Of a stretch of DNA of 64,000 nucleotides, positions 40,301 through 48,057 are shown piece by piece; within the stretch, counting starts at the first letter, position 1, and every line of letters begins with the position of its first letter. A program made the translations under genes and the position numbers. The notes beneath the pieces were generated by a model that did no database searches, was not told the DNA's origin, and saw nothing but the letters and a program-made list of their open reading frames with translations. This DNA is from CAZSAT01 sp964604675 (GTDB taxonomy: Bacteria > Myxococcota_A > UBA796 > CAJQPC01), in assembly GCA_964604675.1 (NCBI GenBank), contig CAZSAT010000001.1, positions 62,001 through 126,000 of the forward strand. The letters are read 5' to 3'.

Positions 40301-41404
40301 GTGGACGACCTGCACCGGGTCGGGCGCTTCGACGAGCACGATGTGCAGCTGCTCAAGCGTGTCGCGCAGGTCACCGGGCGGCTGCTGGCCCTCGCCGCCC
40401 CCGGTCGCGCGCCGTCGACGCACTCCCTGGAGCCCCGGGAGGTCTGTGGCGTCCTCCTGCCCGCACGGGAAGCGGACCAGGTGCAGCGGACCATCGACAC
40501 CCTGGTTGGCCGCCCGGAGTCGAACCTGCTCATCACCGGTCCCACCGGCGCCGGGAAGACCTGGTTCGTGCGACGCCTGGCGACCGAGGTCTTCGGCCTC
40601 GAGGGCGTCGAGGAGCTCGTCCTGCGGCAGGGTGACGTGAAGATGCTGGTCGGCCAGCTCGCAGGGGTGAGGCGGGGGGACTTCACGGGCGCTGTGGAGC
40701 GCCAGGGGGCCATCGCACGCGCTCTGCGGCGTCGCAAGCTGCTCTTCCTCGACGAGATCCAGGCGCTCGACCACGATGCCCAGCAGGTCCTCCTCCCCCT
40801 GCTCGACACCCCCGAGCGTCGCCTCGGAGGGCTCTCGGGCTCCCTGGCGCCGCTCCCCGGCGGACTTCACATCGTGCTAGGCACCAACGCTCCCGTGGCG
40901 CAAGGCGCCTGGCGCACGCAGTTCCGGGAGGACTTCTGGTACCGCATCGCGAGCACCCGCTTGCACCTGCTGCCGCTGTCGGAGCGGGGCCCCGAGGTGG
41001 TGTACCGCTACCTCCGCCTCTTCCTCTCGGACGCTGGCGTGGGGGCGCCCGAGGTCGTGCTGGAGCCGGCCGCGCTTCGCTCCGCCACGTCCGCCACCTG
41101 GCCCGGAAACCTCCGCGAGCTCCGGGCCTGGGCGGAGCAGCTCGCTGCGACCTACGCCGCCGAGCGGCGCCCCCTCGGCAAGCCCGACCTGCCCGACCGG
41201 ACGGAGTCCGAGCCTTACAGCGACCGCCGCTGGGACGACGACGCCAAGGTGCACACGGTGCTGGCCGCCCTGAGGCGGGCCGACTGGGTGCAGTCTCGCG
41301 CAGCGCGAGCGCTGGGGATCCACCGGTCCAACCTGCACCGCTTCCTGAGGCGCCACGGGCTGCTGGAGGAGGTCCGACGTCGCGCGGCCGAGGCGAGCTC
41401 GTGA
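37370..41404 (+). CDS. Ser/Thr kinase-TPR-GAF-AAA+ (sigma54 activator-like)-Fis HTH fusion regulator
   Basis: 1344 residues. A kinase domain (~1-270) has Lys in 'AVVVKGAL', catalytic H-L-D-L-K-P-S-N, D-L-G and 'GTPGYAAPE'. Central helical repeats (~430-860) are TPR-like, and a GAF-like region (~870-1010) carries 'LLAVAIPWEGRCIGALYVDD'. An AAA+ domain has Walker A G-P-T-G-A-G-K-T (~1057), the sigma54-contact loop as G-D-F-T-G-A (~1103) instead of G-A-F-T-G-A, and Walker B 'LLFLDEI'. It ends in a Fis-type HTH ('VQSRAARALGIHRSNLHRFL'). A signal-integrating enhancer-binding protein; partner genes unknown. Confidence 0.88.
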   Translation: MRDLAASTRFLPLRVLRSGPQTRVWVAEDRLLGGAVVVKGALAGTRSAAEHSREGALLADLRHPNIVPLVDFVQGAHAPDGATVTGFATRWVDGDPLGASLASLPLETRCAAFADVVCVVAWLHRRGLLHLDLKPSNIVGTGRSALLLDLGSARARDQGPGHAGGTPGYAAPEVVLGEAPSEAADIYGLGAVLYELLCGRPAHQLRPEAPLREQVTAAVPLPVRALAPSTPRRLAELAEAMLAPRPAERPGIDDVFAALGHRDSRLGEPPLVGQERVLRAIGGLLTHRDVTHIGLVGPSSDRVLRRALAQAACNGRRTLDATRILRRPGQTGDPAVVLLGGEQDATEWLEHGHAVLQAAPHSLDCRLQLQVAALGLQDVERLGRFHGEADGARLADILRRSGGRSDRVHALLSGEGVELREAPTPDQARARLVAAGPEALVPELLEAAAVLPGDEGRAWRGRLLVRAGRMQEALEAFDGLDLDPGDRLLAARAARRSGRLDHAERWLRAFTTPTTEHVRVALAERKLDRALELAEAVVTLEPTPAALLVRVLVALHRLDARLPDDPAAVLEQVEASRDAGRCGSALSSATGRLLDRMGEPEQSLAWLSAAAAAADREGDTTRSAAVRLNLGNALLARGDGSEARRAYARARLIADAAGASDLALRICFSLADLELRAGRLPAAEQRIADFEGLDGGDDAKARGRLLRARLLLARGEPEAALDELSTGSSVLPEAEAAIVRADALLSCGRLREAEAVLDWAEPHDPWLALQRDTCRARVLVLRGRALLSDVRTRLDDQVSTAARRQETGAMLLATAGEGLDPTSFAARREDLHTAAILLRGHRAGRAAALRDQLVDRPGASLDEVARLLEAVEDPLRFPKALARLIKTSLGAHRALIMARMPGLGRQLGYQELSGEEAAGIADEVLERIVGPDDVWIAEDAFADQHLRRVSATVRTFELKSLLAVAIPWEGRCIGALYVDDLHRVGRFDEHDVQLLKRVAQVTGRLLALAAPGRAPSTHSLEPREVCGVLLPAREADQVQRTIDTLVGRPESNLLITGPTGAGKTWFVRRLATEVFGLEGVEELVLRQGDVKMLVGQLAGVRRGDFTGAVERQGAIARALRRRKLLFLDEIQALDHDAQQVLLPLLDTPERRLGGLSGSLAPLPGGLHIVLGTNAPVAQGAWRTQFREDFWYRIASTRLHLLPLSERGPEVVYRYLRLFLSDAGVGAPEVVLEPAALRSATSATWPGNLRELRAWAEQLAATYAAERRPLGKPDLPDRTESEPYSDRRWDDDAKVHTVLAALRRADWVQSRAARALGIHRSNLHRFLRRHGLLEEVRRRAAEASS

Positions 41405-41487
41405 GCGCAGGTGCAGCGCCGACAGGAGCTGCACGCAACGGCTGACCGGCGGGCTGGCACCGACCGGGCCCGACCTGCACCCCGGAC

Positions 41488-41493
41488 TACACT
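41488..41493 (+). promoter_or_regulatory. Putative -10 (TACACT) for the decarboxylase-oxidase fusion gene
   Basis: TACACT ends 7 bases before the ATG at 41501; no ribosome site lies between. Confidence 0.45.
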
Positions 41494-41500
41494 GCCACCC

Positions 41501-44221
41501 ATGCCGACCCGACCCCTCCGCGTCCCCACACGCTTCCCCCTGGTCCCCGACCCGCCCTACACGCTCACGGGCTGCCGGAGCTTCGTCTTCGCCGTCCCCG
41601 CGAACCTGCCGAAGCTGCAGGATCTGGTCGACACGACCTACGACTGGGCCCAGCCCGACGTCGACGTGCAGGCCATCGCCCCCGTGGTGCTCGTCGCCTG
41701 GATGGACATCGCCCAGGCCGCCGGAGTCGACCCCAACGAAGGCCACTTCGCCTACAAGGAGTGCACGGTCTTCGTGCCGGTGCGCGTCGACATCCCTGGA
41801 CAGGCCTCCCGATGGGCCTTCCACGTGCCCTTCATCTACCCCGACCACGGCATGGCCCAGGCGGCCGGCCGCGAGGTCTACGGGCTGCCCAAGAAGCCGG
41901 GGCAGCTCGACATCCCGCCCACCTCCACCTTCTGGAACGGCAACCAGAGCCTGCGCCTGCGCGCGCTCGCCGCCAAGCACCTGAACGGCACCGGCTGGAC
42001 CGACCGGCAGGTCCTCCGGGTCTCCACCCTGGGCCAGACCCCTGTCGGAGGCGCGCTCGGCGCCCTGCTCGGGCTGCTCTTTCCAGGCGCAGGCGTGGCG
42101 CTGGGCGACATCGACATCGTGGCCATGAAGCAGTTCCCGGACGTGCGTCCCGGGTCTCCCGAGCGATCGGTCTACCGCGCGGTCACCTTCGTGGACGCGC
42201 CGGTGCAGGCGCTGTCCAACATCCGCCTGGCCGACCCGCTGAAGGTCACGGTCCGGACGGAGTCGTTGGCCACCGAGCCCCTGCGCGACGTCCTGGGCCT
42301 GCCGCTCAACAGCACGCCGCTGGCGGCGGCCAGCCTCGACGTCGACTTCCAGTTCCAGAGCTCCCAGGTGCTCTACGAGGAGCCCATCGTGCCGGCGGTG
42401 GGTGAGCAGGTGCTGGTGCTGGGCGGCGGCCTCGCCGGGCTGGTGGCCGCCTACCACCTCACCGACCCGGCGCGCCCCGGGGAGTACCAGGTCACGGTCG
42501 TGCAGCAGGGGCACCTGCTCGGGGGCAAGGGCGCGAGCTGGCGCAACCCCGCGCACCACGACCGCATCGAGGAACACGGTGTGCACGTGATCTTCGGCTT
42601 CTACGAGAACTTCCTGCTGTTCATGGAGCAGGTCTACTCGGAGCTCGGTCGCGACCCGACCACCACCTTCCCGGCCACCTACGAGCAGGCCTTCCTGCCC
42701 ATCGACAAGGTGGTCCTGAACACCGGCACCCACGACTACACGGTGCACCTGCCCTCCAACCCGCGGAACTGGGACCACGACGAACCCGACACGCTGGTCG
42801 AGGTGGGGCAGGACCTGTGGCTCTGGCTCCAGGAGTTCGCCGAGTTCAGCGGCGAGACCCTGGTCAACATCCCGGCCACCCTCGCGAGCCCCGTCGCGCA
42901 CGACCTCTTCGGCTACGTGCTCACGCTCGCCAAGGGCATCTTCCTCGACGCTCGCAACGGCAAGACCGCCGAGGACCTCGACGCCGAGGACTTCCGCGCC
43001 TGGCTGAAGCGCCACGACGGCTGGCTCATCCCCGGGGACTCCTGGGACGGCCCCGCGGCCCAGGTGCCCTACGACGGCATCTTCAGCTACCCGGGCACGG
43101 CGCTCGGCAACGGCGACGTGTCCGCCTGGGTCGCCGCGTGGGGCATGGCGCGCCTGCTGCGGAGCTACCGCGGCTCGCCGTACTACTTCATGAACGCCGG
43201 CATGGGCGAGGCGGTCTTCGCGCCGATCTACGAGCTGCTGGTCGCCCGAGGGGTGCGCTTCGAGTTCATGTCCAAGGCCACCGAGGTGGAGCTCGCGGGC
43301 GGCAAGGTGAGCCGCGTCCGGATCGAGCGCCAGGAGACCATCAACGGTGGAGCGGACCAGTACCAGCCGCTCATCGTGGTCGACAAGACCCCCACCTGGC
43401 CGAAGGAGCCGCTGGCCGCGCAGATGTCGAACGGCGGCATCGGTGGCGGCGACCCCTACTCCGACGCCACAAACGGCTCCACGAGCACGCTCGATCTGCA
43501 CGACGGCACCGACTTCGTGCACGTGATCTGCGCGCTGCCCGCCCCGGTCACCGCCAGCGTGCTCACGGGCACGGTGCCCGCGGAGCTCGCCGGCATCGCT
43601 TCGATCGAGACCGTAGCCACGGTCGCGCTGCAGGTCTGGACCACCGACAGCCTGGCCGACCTCGGATGGGCGTGGGGCCAGACCGCCCTCGGTGCCTTCG
43701 CCCAGCCGCTCAACAGCATGATGACCTGCGACCGGATCCTGCCGCTCGAGAGCTGGGGCGCCGGCGGTCCCAAGGGCTGCCTGTACCTGTCGGGCCCGCT
43801 GGCGGACGCGTGGACCACCGACCCCACCGTGCAGGCCGAGCGCAACGCGGCCGACGCTGCGGCCGCCAGCGTGGCCGTGACCTGGATGACCGACCACCTC
43901 GCCAAGCTCCTGCCGGGCGCAGACGACGGCACGGGCCAGTTCGACTTCACCTTCGAGAGGGACCGCTACGTGCGGGCGAACATCGACCACTGGCAGCGCT
44001 TCACCCTCGCTCGCACCGGCTCGCTAGCCTTCCGCCCCGAGCCGCACAAGACCGGCATCGCGAACCTCACCGTGGCAGGCGACTGGACGCGGAACGGCCT
44101 GGACATCCCGTGCATGGAGGCCACCACCATCTCCGCGATGATGGCGGTGCAGGCCATCACGGGCGACGACCCGGGCATCGTGCGGGTGGCGCCGAAGAGG
44201 CCGACGAGCGTCACGCCCTGA
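41501..44221 (+). CDS. Acetoacetate-decarboxylase-like domain fused to FAD amine-oxidase/desaturase-like domain
   Basis: 906 residues. Residues ~1-300 are acetoacetate-decarboxylase-like: 'GREVYGLPKKPGQLDI' carries the adjacent Lys pair that forms the Schiff base in that family. Residues ~305-900 are a NAD(P)-binding-Rossmann/phytoene-desaturase-like flavoprotein: 'EQVLVLGGGLAGLVAAYHLT' (dinucleotide fold), 'HLLGGKGASWRN', 'EEHGVHVIFGFYENFLLFME', and C-terminal 'NLTVAGDWTRNGLDIPCMEA', the FAD-closing motif. The combination suggests sequential decarboxylation and oxidation of one substrate, perhaps a lipid or polyketide; this is inference. Confidence 0.85.
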   Translation: MPTRPLRVPTRFPLVPDPPYTLTGCRSFVFAVPANLPKLQDLVDTTYDWAQPDVDVQAIAPVVLVAWMDIAQAAGVDPNEGHFAYKECTVFVPVRVDIPGQASRWAFHVPFIYPDHGMAQAAGREVYGLPKKPGQLDIPPTSTFWNGNQSLRLRALAAKHLNGTGWTDRQVLRVSTLGQTPVGGALGALLGLLFPGAGVALGDIDIVAMKQFPDVRPGSPERSVYRAVTFVDAPVQALSNIRLADPLKVTVRTESLATEPLRDVLGLPLNSTPLAAASLDVDFQFQSSQVLYEEPIVPAVGEQVLVLGGGLAGLVAAYHLTDPARPGEYQVTVVQQGHLLGGKGASWRNPAHHDRIEEHGVHVIFGFYENFLLFMEQVYSELGRDPTTTFPATYEQAFLPIDKVVLNTGTHDYTVHLPSNPRNWDHDEPDTLVEVGQDLWLWLQEFAEFSGETLVNIPATLASPVAHDLFGYVLTLAKGIFLDARNGKTAEDLDAEDFRAWLKRHDGWLIPGDSWDGPAAQVPYDGIFSYPGTALGNGDVSAWVAAWGMARLLRSYRGSPYYFMNAGMGEAVFAPIYELLVARGVRFEFMSKATEVELAGGKVSRVRIERQETINGGADQYQPLIVVDKTPTWPKEPLAAQMSNGGIGGGDPYSDATNGSTSTLDLHDGTDFVHVICALPAPVTASVLTGTVPAELAGIASIETVATVALQVWTTDSLADLGWAWGQTALGAFAQPLNSMMTCDRILPLESWGAGGPKGCLYLSGPLADAWTTDPTVQAERNAADAAAASVAVTWMTDHLAKLLPGADDGTGQFDFTFERDRYVRANIDHWQRFTLARTGSLAFRPEPHKTGIANLTVAGDWTRNGLDIPCMEATTISAMMAVQAITGDDPGIVRVAPKRPTSVTP

Positions 44222-44254
44222 GCCGGCGTTCGCAGGCACCGTACGCTCTCCAGA

Positions 44255-45841
44255 TCAGGGCGGAGGCACGAACCGGATCGTCTTCCGCGCCCAACGCGAC
44301 GCATCGTAGCGGCTGATCCAACCCCCGTCGGCCATGTTCTGCAGGATCCAGTCGATGCGAACGGAACCCGCTCGTCCCCGGAGGTACCAGCTGTCGTGGT
44401 AGGTGCGCGGTGCCGGCAGGATGGCCGCGAGGAAGGCCGCCTCGTTGGGGTTCAGGTTCGCCGGGCGCTTCAGGAAGTAGTACTCGCTGGCGTCGGCGAC
44501 GCCGTAGATGTCGGGCCCCCACTCCACCACGTTCAGGTACAGCTCCATCACGCGGGACTTGCCCAGCACGCGATCGAGCTCCACCGCCAACAACAGCTCG
44601 CGGAGCTTCCGCTCGATGGTGCGGTCGCCGGACAGGTAGAGGTTCTTCACCAGCTGCTGGGTCAGGGTGCTGCCGCCGCGTCCCAGCTCCCCGGCCTCGG
44701 TGCTCTCGGCCAGCGCCTCCCGCATCGCTTCCACGTGGTAGCCACGGTGCCGCAGGAAGGCGCTGTCCTCGGCCGCCATGATGGCCTTCTCCACGCTCGG
44801 GTGCACGCTCTGCCGACGGGTCCAGCCGCGGGTGCCTTCCCCGGACGCCCGCACGGTCTGCTCCCCGTCGACGCCGCGCACGAGGTACTCGAAGCGCCCG
44901 TACCTCAGCTGCTCGACGTTGAGCGCTGCGCCCTCCACCGCCAGGTCCTCGATCACCGGGTCGAGGGACCACAGGAGCTCCGGCCAGCGCACGGTGGCCT
45001 CGCCACCGATCCGACCCTGCACGGTCGCGGTGGCGAGCTCGGGCACGATGGGCGCGAAGAGTGCGTACACCGCCGCGGCCGGCTGCGGCTCCAGGCGGCC
45101 GGACAGGGTGCACCGCTCGGGGGGCAGGCTGTCGCAGTCCGCGGACACGTCCACTGTGAGATCCCCGAGGGTCATGGTGCCCTCGCCATCACCGGCGCGG
45201 GTCACCGACACGTCCAGCTCGGCATGACCGATCCGCAGCGGGCGACGGGAGAGCACCGGGTGGCGCACGACCAGGTCGTCGGTGGTCACCCAGGCGCGCA
45301 GCTCGCCCGCGAGCTTCCGGGCCTCGATGCGCACGGTCGCGCTCACGTGCTCGTGGTCGACCACCTGCTGCAGCTCCAGCCACACGTCCTCGCCGGCGGG
45401 CCCTGGGGCGAGGAAGCGCGCTCCCTCACCCTGCAGCGACAGCGACGACCCGATCCGCACACCGCTCAGGCCGCCCAGCTGGAGGTCCCCGAGGCCCACG
45501 GTCACCTCGCTCAGGTGCAGCTCGAGTCCGGCGGGCAGGGAGATGCCCGCGGTCGAGGGCGCGCCGCCGCCGGGTCCCAGCCGCAGGTCGAGGCCCTCGA
45601 CGTCCACCCGCCGCGGCGTCCTGGCGTCCCAGTGCACCGACTCGGCGGTCCGTCCGTCCAGGCTCAGCCCCACGAAGGTGCGCCCGGTGAGCCCCCGCTC
45701 CACGGCATCCCAACGCAGGCCCCGGCCCTGGAGCTCCGCGAGCACCCAGATCTCCGCTGCGGCCAGAGCGAGGACCACCACCAAGCCCAGCCCGAACAGG
45801 GCCAGGAACACACGAACGGCGAGCGTGGAGGAGCGGGCGAT
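44255..45841 (-). CDS. Membrane-anchored biosynthetic peptidoglycan transglycosylase (GT51, MtgA-like) with large N-terminal domain
   Basis: About 528 residues. N-terminal membrane helix, then ~300 residues of beta-rich AsmA/DUF-like sequence, then a GT51 domain: 'AIMAAEDSAFLRHRG' (catalytic Glu), 'GRGGSTLTQQLVKNLYLS', 'ELLLAVELDRVLGKSRVMEL' and 'YGVADASEYYF'. It polymerises glycan strands from lipid II. No transpeptidase domain. Start: GTG 45811 gives no positive residues before the helix. An ATC at 45841, in frame and 6 bases after a TAGGCT -10, would add I-A-R-S-S-T-L-A-V-R. The longer form is listed; either is possible. Confidence 0.85.
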   Translation of the reverse strand: MARSSTLAVRVFLALFGLGLVVVLALAAAEIWVLAELQGRGLRWDAVERGLTGRTFVGLSLDGRTAESVHWDARTPRRVDVEGLDLRLGPGGGAPSTAGISLPAGLELHLSEVTVGLGDLQLGGLSGVRIGSSLSLQGEGARFLAPGPAGEDVWLELQQVVDHEHVSATVRIEARKLAGELRAWVTTDDLVVRHPVLSRRPLRIGHAELDVSVTRAGDGEGTMTLGDLTVDVSADCDSLPPERCTLSGRLEPQPAAAVYALFAPIVPELATATVQGRIGGEATVRWPELLWSLDPVIEDLAVEGAALNVEQLRYGRFEYLVRGVDGEQTVRASGEGTRGWTRRQSVHPSVEKAIMAAEDSAFLRHRGYHVEAMREALAESTEAGELGRGGSTLTQQLVKNLYLSGDRTIERKLRELLLAVELDRVLGKSRVMELYLNVVEWGPDIYGVADASEYYFLKRPANLNPNEAAFLAAILPAPRTYHDSWYLRGRAGSVRIDWILQNMADGGWISRYDASRWARKTIRFVPPP

Positions 45842-45847
45842 GGCCAG

Positions 45848-45853
45848 AGCCTA
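45848..45853 (-). promoter_or_regulatory. Putative -10 (TAGGCT) of the transglycosylase gene
   Basis: On the minus strand TAGGCT ends exactly 6 bases before an in-frame ATC at 45841. The first GTG is 30 bases further in and has no ribosome site. Confidence 0.45.
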
Positions 45854-45887
45854 CCCGCGCTGGGATAGCGTGGGGGCAGGAGGACCC

Positions 45888-47144
45888 ATGGTCCACGTCG
45901 GCAGCGACGTCGCTCGACTCCGCCGGGTGATCATCCAGCGCCCGGGCGCCGCACACGCGCGCATGCTCCCGAAGCACATCGAACCCGGCAGCCCGGACTA
46001 CCTGCTCTTCGACGACCTGGTGCACGTGCCCCAGGCGCGCCAGGAGCACGACCAGCTTCGGGCCGTGCTGTCCACCGCCGCCGAGGTGGCGCAGTTCGAA
46101 GACCTCGTCGTGGACGTGCTCGCCAAGGACGCGGCGCGCACCGAGATCCTCGCTGACGTCGAGCGGCTGGAGGTGGCCGGCGCGATGGTGCGTCGCCTGG
46201 GAGACCTCGAGCCGGCGCAGCTCGCCGAGGCGCTGATGGCCGGCGGCCTGCCCGGCGAGCCTTCGTTCCTGCCGCCGCTGCCCAACCTGATCTTCACCCG
46301 CGATCTGGCCGCGGTCGTGGGCTCGCTGCTCATCGTCGGCAACGCCAGCAAGGCGGCGCGGCGGCGCGAGTCGGTGCTCACCTGGGCGATGGTCGATCAC
46401 CACCCCTGGTTCGAAGCCGCCAACGTGAGCCGCAACTGCCGGCGCGTTCGTGGAGCCCGCTCCTGGCCGCTCACGGTGGAAGGGGGCGACGTGCTGGTGC
46501 TGTCCGACTCCATCGCGCTCATCGGCGCCTCGGAGCGCACGTCCTGGTCGATGATCGTGAGCCTGGCCCACGAGCTGGTCGAGCACGGCATGCGCCGCAT
46601 CCTGGTCGTCGAGATGGCCAAGCAGCGCAGCTCGATGCACCTCGACACCGTGTTCACGCTCTGCGACACCGACACGTGCGTCGTCTACCCGCCTCTGCTG
46701 GAGGCCGGCGGCCGCGAAGAGGTCCACATCACCCGACTCGAGGCCTGCGAGAACGGCCGGATCGCCGTGGACCCGATCGACGGCGACCTGCTCCAAGCCC
46801 TCGCTGCGGAGGGCCACCCCATGCGCGCCATCCCCTGCGGCGGCGACGACCCCACCGCCCAGCGCCGGGAGCAGTGGACCGACGGGGCCAACTACATGGC
46901 GATCAGCCCGGGCGTGGTGGTCGGCTACGCGCGGAACGAGCGCACGGCCGCCGCCATGAGCGAGGCGGGCTTCCGGGTGGTCGACGCCAAGAGCTTCCTG
47001 CGGGAGTTCGAGCGCGACTTCCGCGAGGACTACGACGAGCTCGTGGCCTCCGGCCGGCGCTACGCGGTGCAGATCATCGGGCCGGAGCTCTGCCGAGGGC
47101 GCGGCGGTCCCCGCTGCCTCACACTGCCGGTCGAGCGCGGGTAG
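45888..47144 (+). CDS. arcA: Arginine deiminase
   Basis: 418 residues, the normal length. 'LPNLIFTRDLAAVVG' (F-T-R-D), the catalytic H-L-D in 'SSMHLDTVFTLCD', and 'GRGGPRCLTLPVER' with the nucleophilic Cys define the family. It converts arginine to citrulline and ammonia. GGAGG lies 5 bases before the ATG, a clearly leadered start with a possible -10 TAGCGT 16 bases upstream. No carbamoyltransferase or carbamate kinase gene is adjacent, so it does not sit in a full arginine-deiminase operon here. Confidence 0.93.
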   Translation: MVHVGSDVARLRRVIIQRPGAAHARMLPKHIEPGSPDYLLFDDLVHVPQARQEHDQLRAVLSTAAEVAQFEDLVVDVLAKDAARTEILADVERLEVAGAMVRRLGDLEPAQLAEALMAGGLPGEPSFLPPLPNLIFTRDLAAVVGSLLIVGNASKAARRRESVLTWAMVDHHPWFEAANVSRNCRRVRGARSWPLTVEGGDVLVLSDSIALIGASERTSWSMIVSLAHELVEHGMRRILVVEMAKQRSSMHLDTVFTLCDTDTCVVYPPLLEAGGREEVHITRLEACENGRIAVDPIDGDLLQALAAEGHPMRAIPCGGDDPTAQRREQWTDGANYMAISPGVVVGYARNERTAAAMSEAGFRVVDAKSFLREFERDFREDYDELVASGRRYAVQIIGPELCRGRGGPRCLTLPVERG

Positions 47145-47171
47145 CCGCGACGCGGAGCCGCGCTTCCAGCC

Positions 47172-47639
47172 TCAGGCCAGCTGCATCGCGATGGCCACGA
47201 AGCCTACGAGGGCCCCCGAGCCGAGCACCATCAGAGAGACCGGCCACGTGTCGCTCTTCCGACGGCCGCGAACCGAGCGGGCCCACACCCCGACCAACGA
47301 CAACACCGCGACGGCCACCAGCAGCGCGAGCGCCACCTTCGCCAGCCCCGGGTCGATCGCGTGGGCTCGCACCCCGACCAGAGCGTCCACGCCGTGGCTC
47401 CGAGGCGCCGAGCGGTCCCAGCACATCCAGGCCACGCCCATCAGCACCCACGCCAGCCCCGAGCAGGCCGCGGGCACCTGGCTGAGCAGGTCGGCACCCA
47501 GCCGACGGTTCTTCGGACGGACCGGCACCGTGGGTGCGTCGGGCGAGATGCTCACCGGCGCCTGGCTGAGCGGGCTGTTGGGGTCGACGAGCGGATGAGC
47601 GGAGAACATCGAGAAGCCTCGTTCCCCCGCTCGGATCAT
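47172..47639 (-). CDS. Membrane protein of unknown function, three helices
   Basis: 155 residues. Residues 1-45 are soluble and Pro/Ser-rich; three hydrophobic helices follow ('ACSGLAWVLMGVAWMCW', 'VALALLVAVAVLSLVGVW', 'SLMVLGSGALVGFVAIAM'). GGGGG lies 5 bases before the ATG at 47639; an internal ATG (47609) is an alternative. It starts 13 bases after the stop of the membrane protein gene upstream and is the last gene of the acyl-ligase/cytochrome operon. Confidence 0.6.
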   Translation of the reverse strand: MIRAGERGFSMFSAHPLVDPNSPLSQAPVSISPDAPTVPVRPKNRRLGADLLSQVPAACSGLAWVLMGVAWMCWDRSAPRSHGVDALVGVRAHAIDPGLAKVALALLVAVAVLSLVGVWARSVRGRRKSDTWPVSLMVLGSGALVGFVAIAMQLA

Positions 47640-47652
47640 TCGATCCCCCGCT

Positions 47653-48057
47653 TTAGTCCCGCCCGATCGCCCGAGCGGTCACGACCACCGAGAAGGCCAA
47701 CGGCAGGGCGCCGAGGGGCACCAGCAGGATGCCGATGCCGGGGTCCGCTCCGTGCTCGAACAGGCCGCCGAGGAAGAAGCCCGAGGGCAACATCACGCTC
47801 GCGGCCAACAGGGCCGGCGAAGCTGCCCCGAGCCCCTCGACGCGGTCCGCCGTGACCGCGAAGGCCACGTGCACCAGGCTCAGAAGGGCCCCGTGGGCGT
47901 GCGCGAGGGTCCACAGCAAGCGGCGGGTCTCGTGCTCGGGAGCGAGGTAGTCGGGCACCCGGTAGCCGTGCAGGGCCTCGAGCAGCACGCCGAGGCACAA
48001 GAAGACGAAGAGGCTCCACCAGCCGAAGCGCAGGTGCCGTCGGGTCAGGTCGTGCAT
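47653..48057 (-). CDS. Four-helix membrane protein of the octaheme cytochrome operon
   Basis: 134 residues with four likely membrane helices: 'WWSLFVFLCLGVLLEALHGY', 'LAHAHGALLSLVHVAFAV', 'ALLAASVMLPSGFFLGGLFE' and 'ILLVPLGALPLAFSVVVTA'. His residues in helices two and three (H-A-H-G, V-H-V) could bind haem or metal; this is inference. Its ATG overlaps the cytochrome stop by one base, suggesting it serves that electron-transfer system. Confidence 0.65.
   Translation of the reverse strand: MHDLTRRHLRFGWWSLFVFLCLGVLLEALHGYRVPDYLAPEHETRRLLWTLAHAHGALLSLVHVAFAVTADRVEGLGAASPALLAASVMLPSGFFLGGLFEHGADPGIGILLVPLGALPLAFSVVVTARAIGRD

Noticed and set aside
40877..43990. Open frame of over 1000 codons on the minus strand
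   Set aside because: It is antisense to the kinase-AAA+ and decarboxylase-oxidase genes, which carry clear domain motifs; GC-rich DNA makes such frames common.
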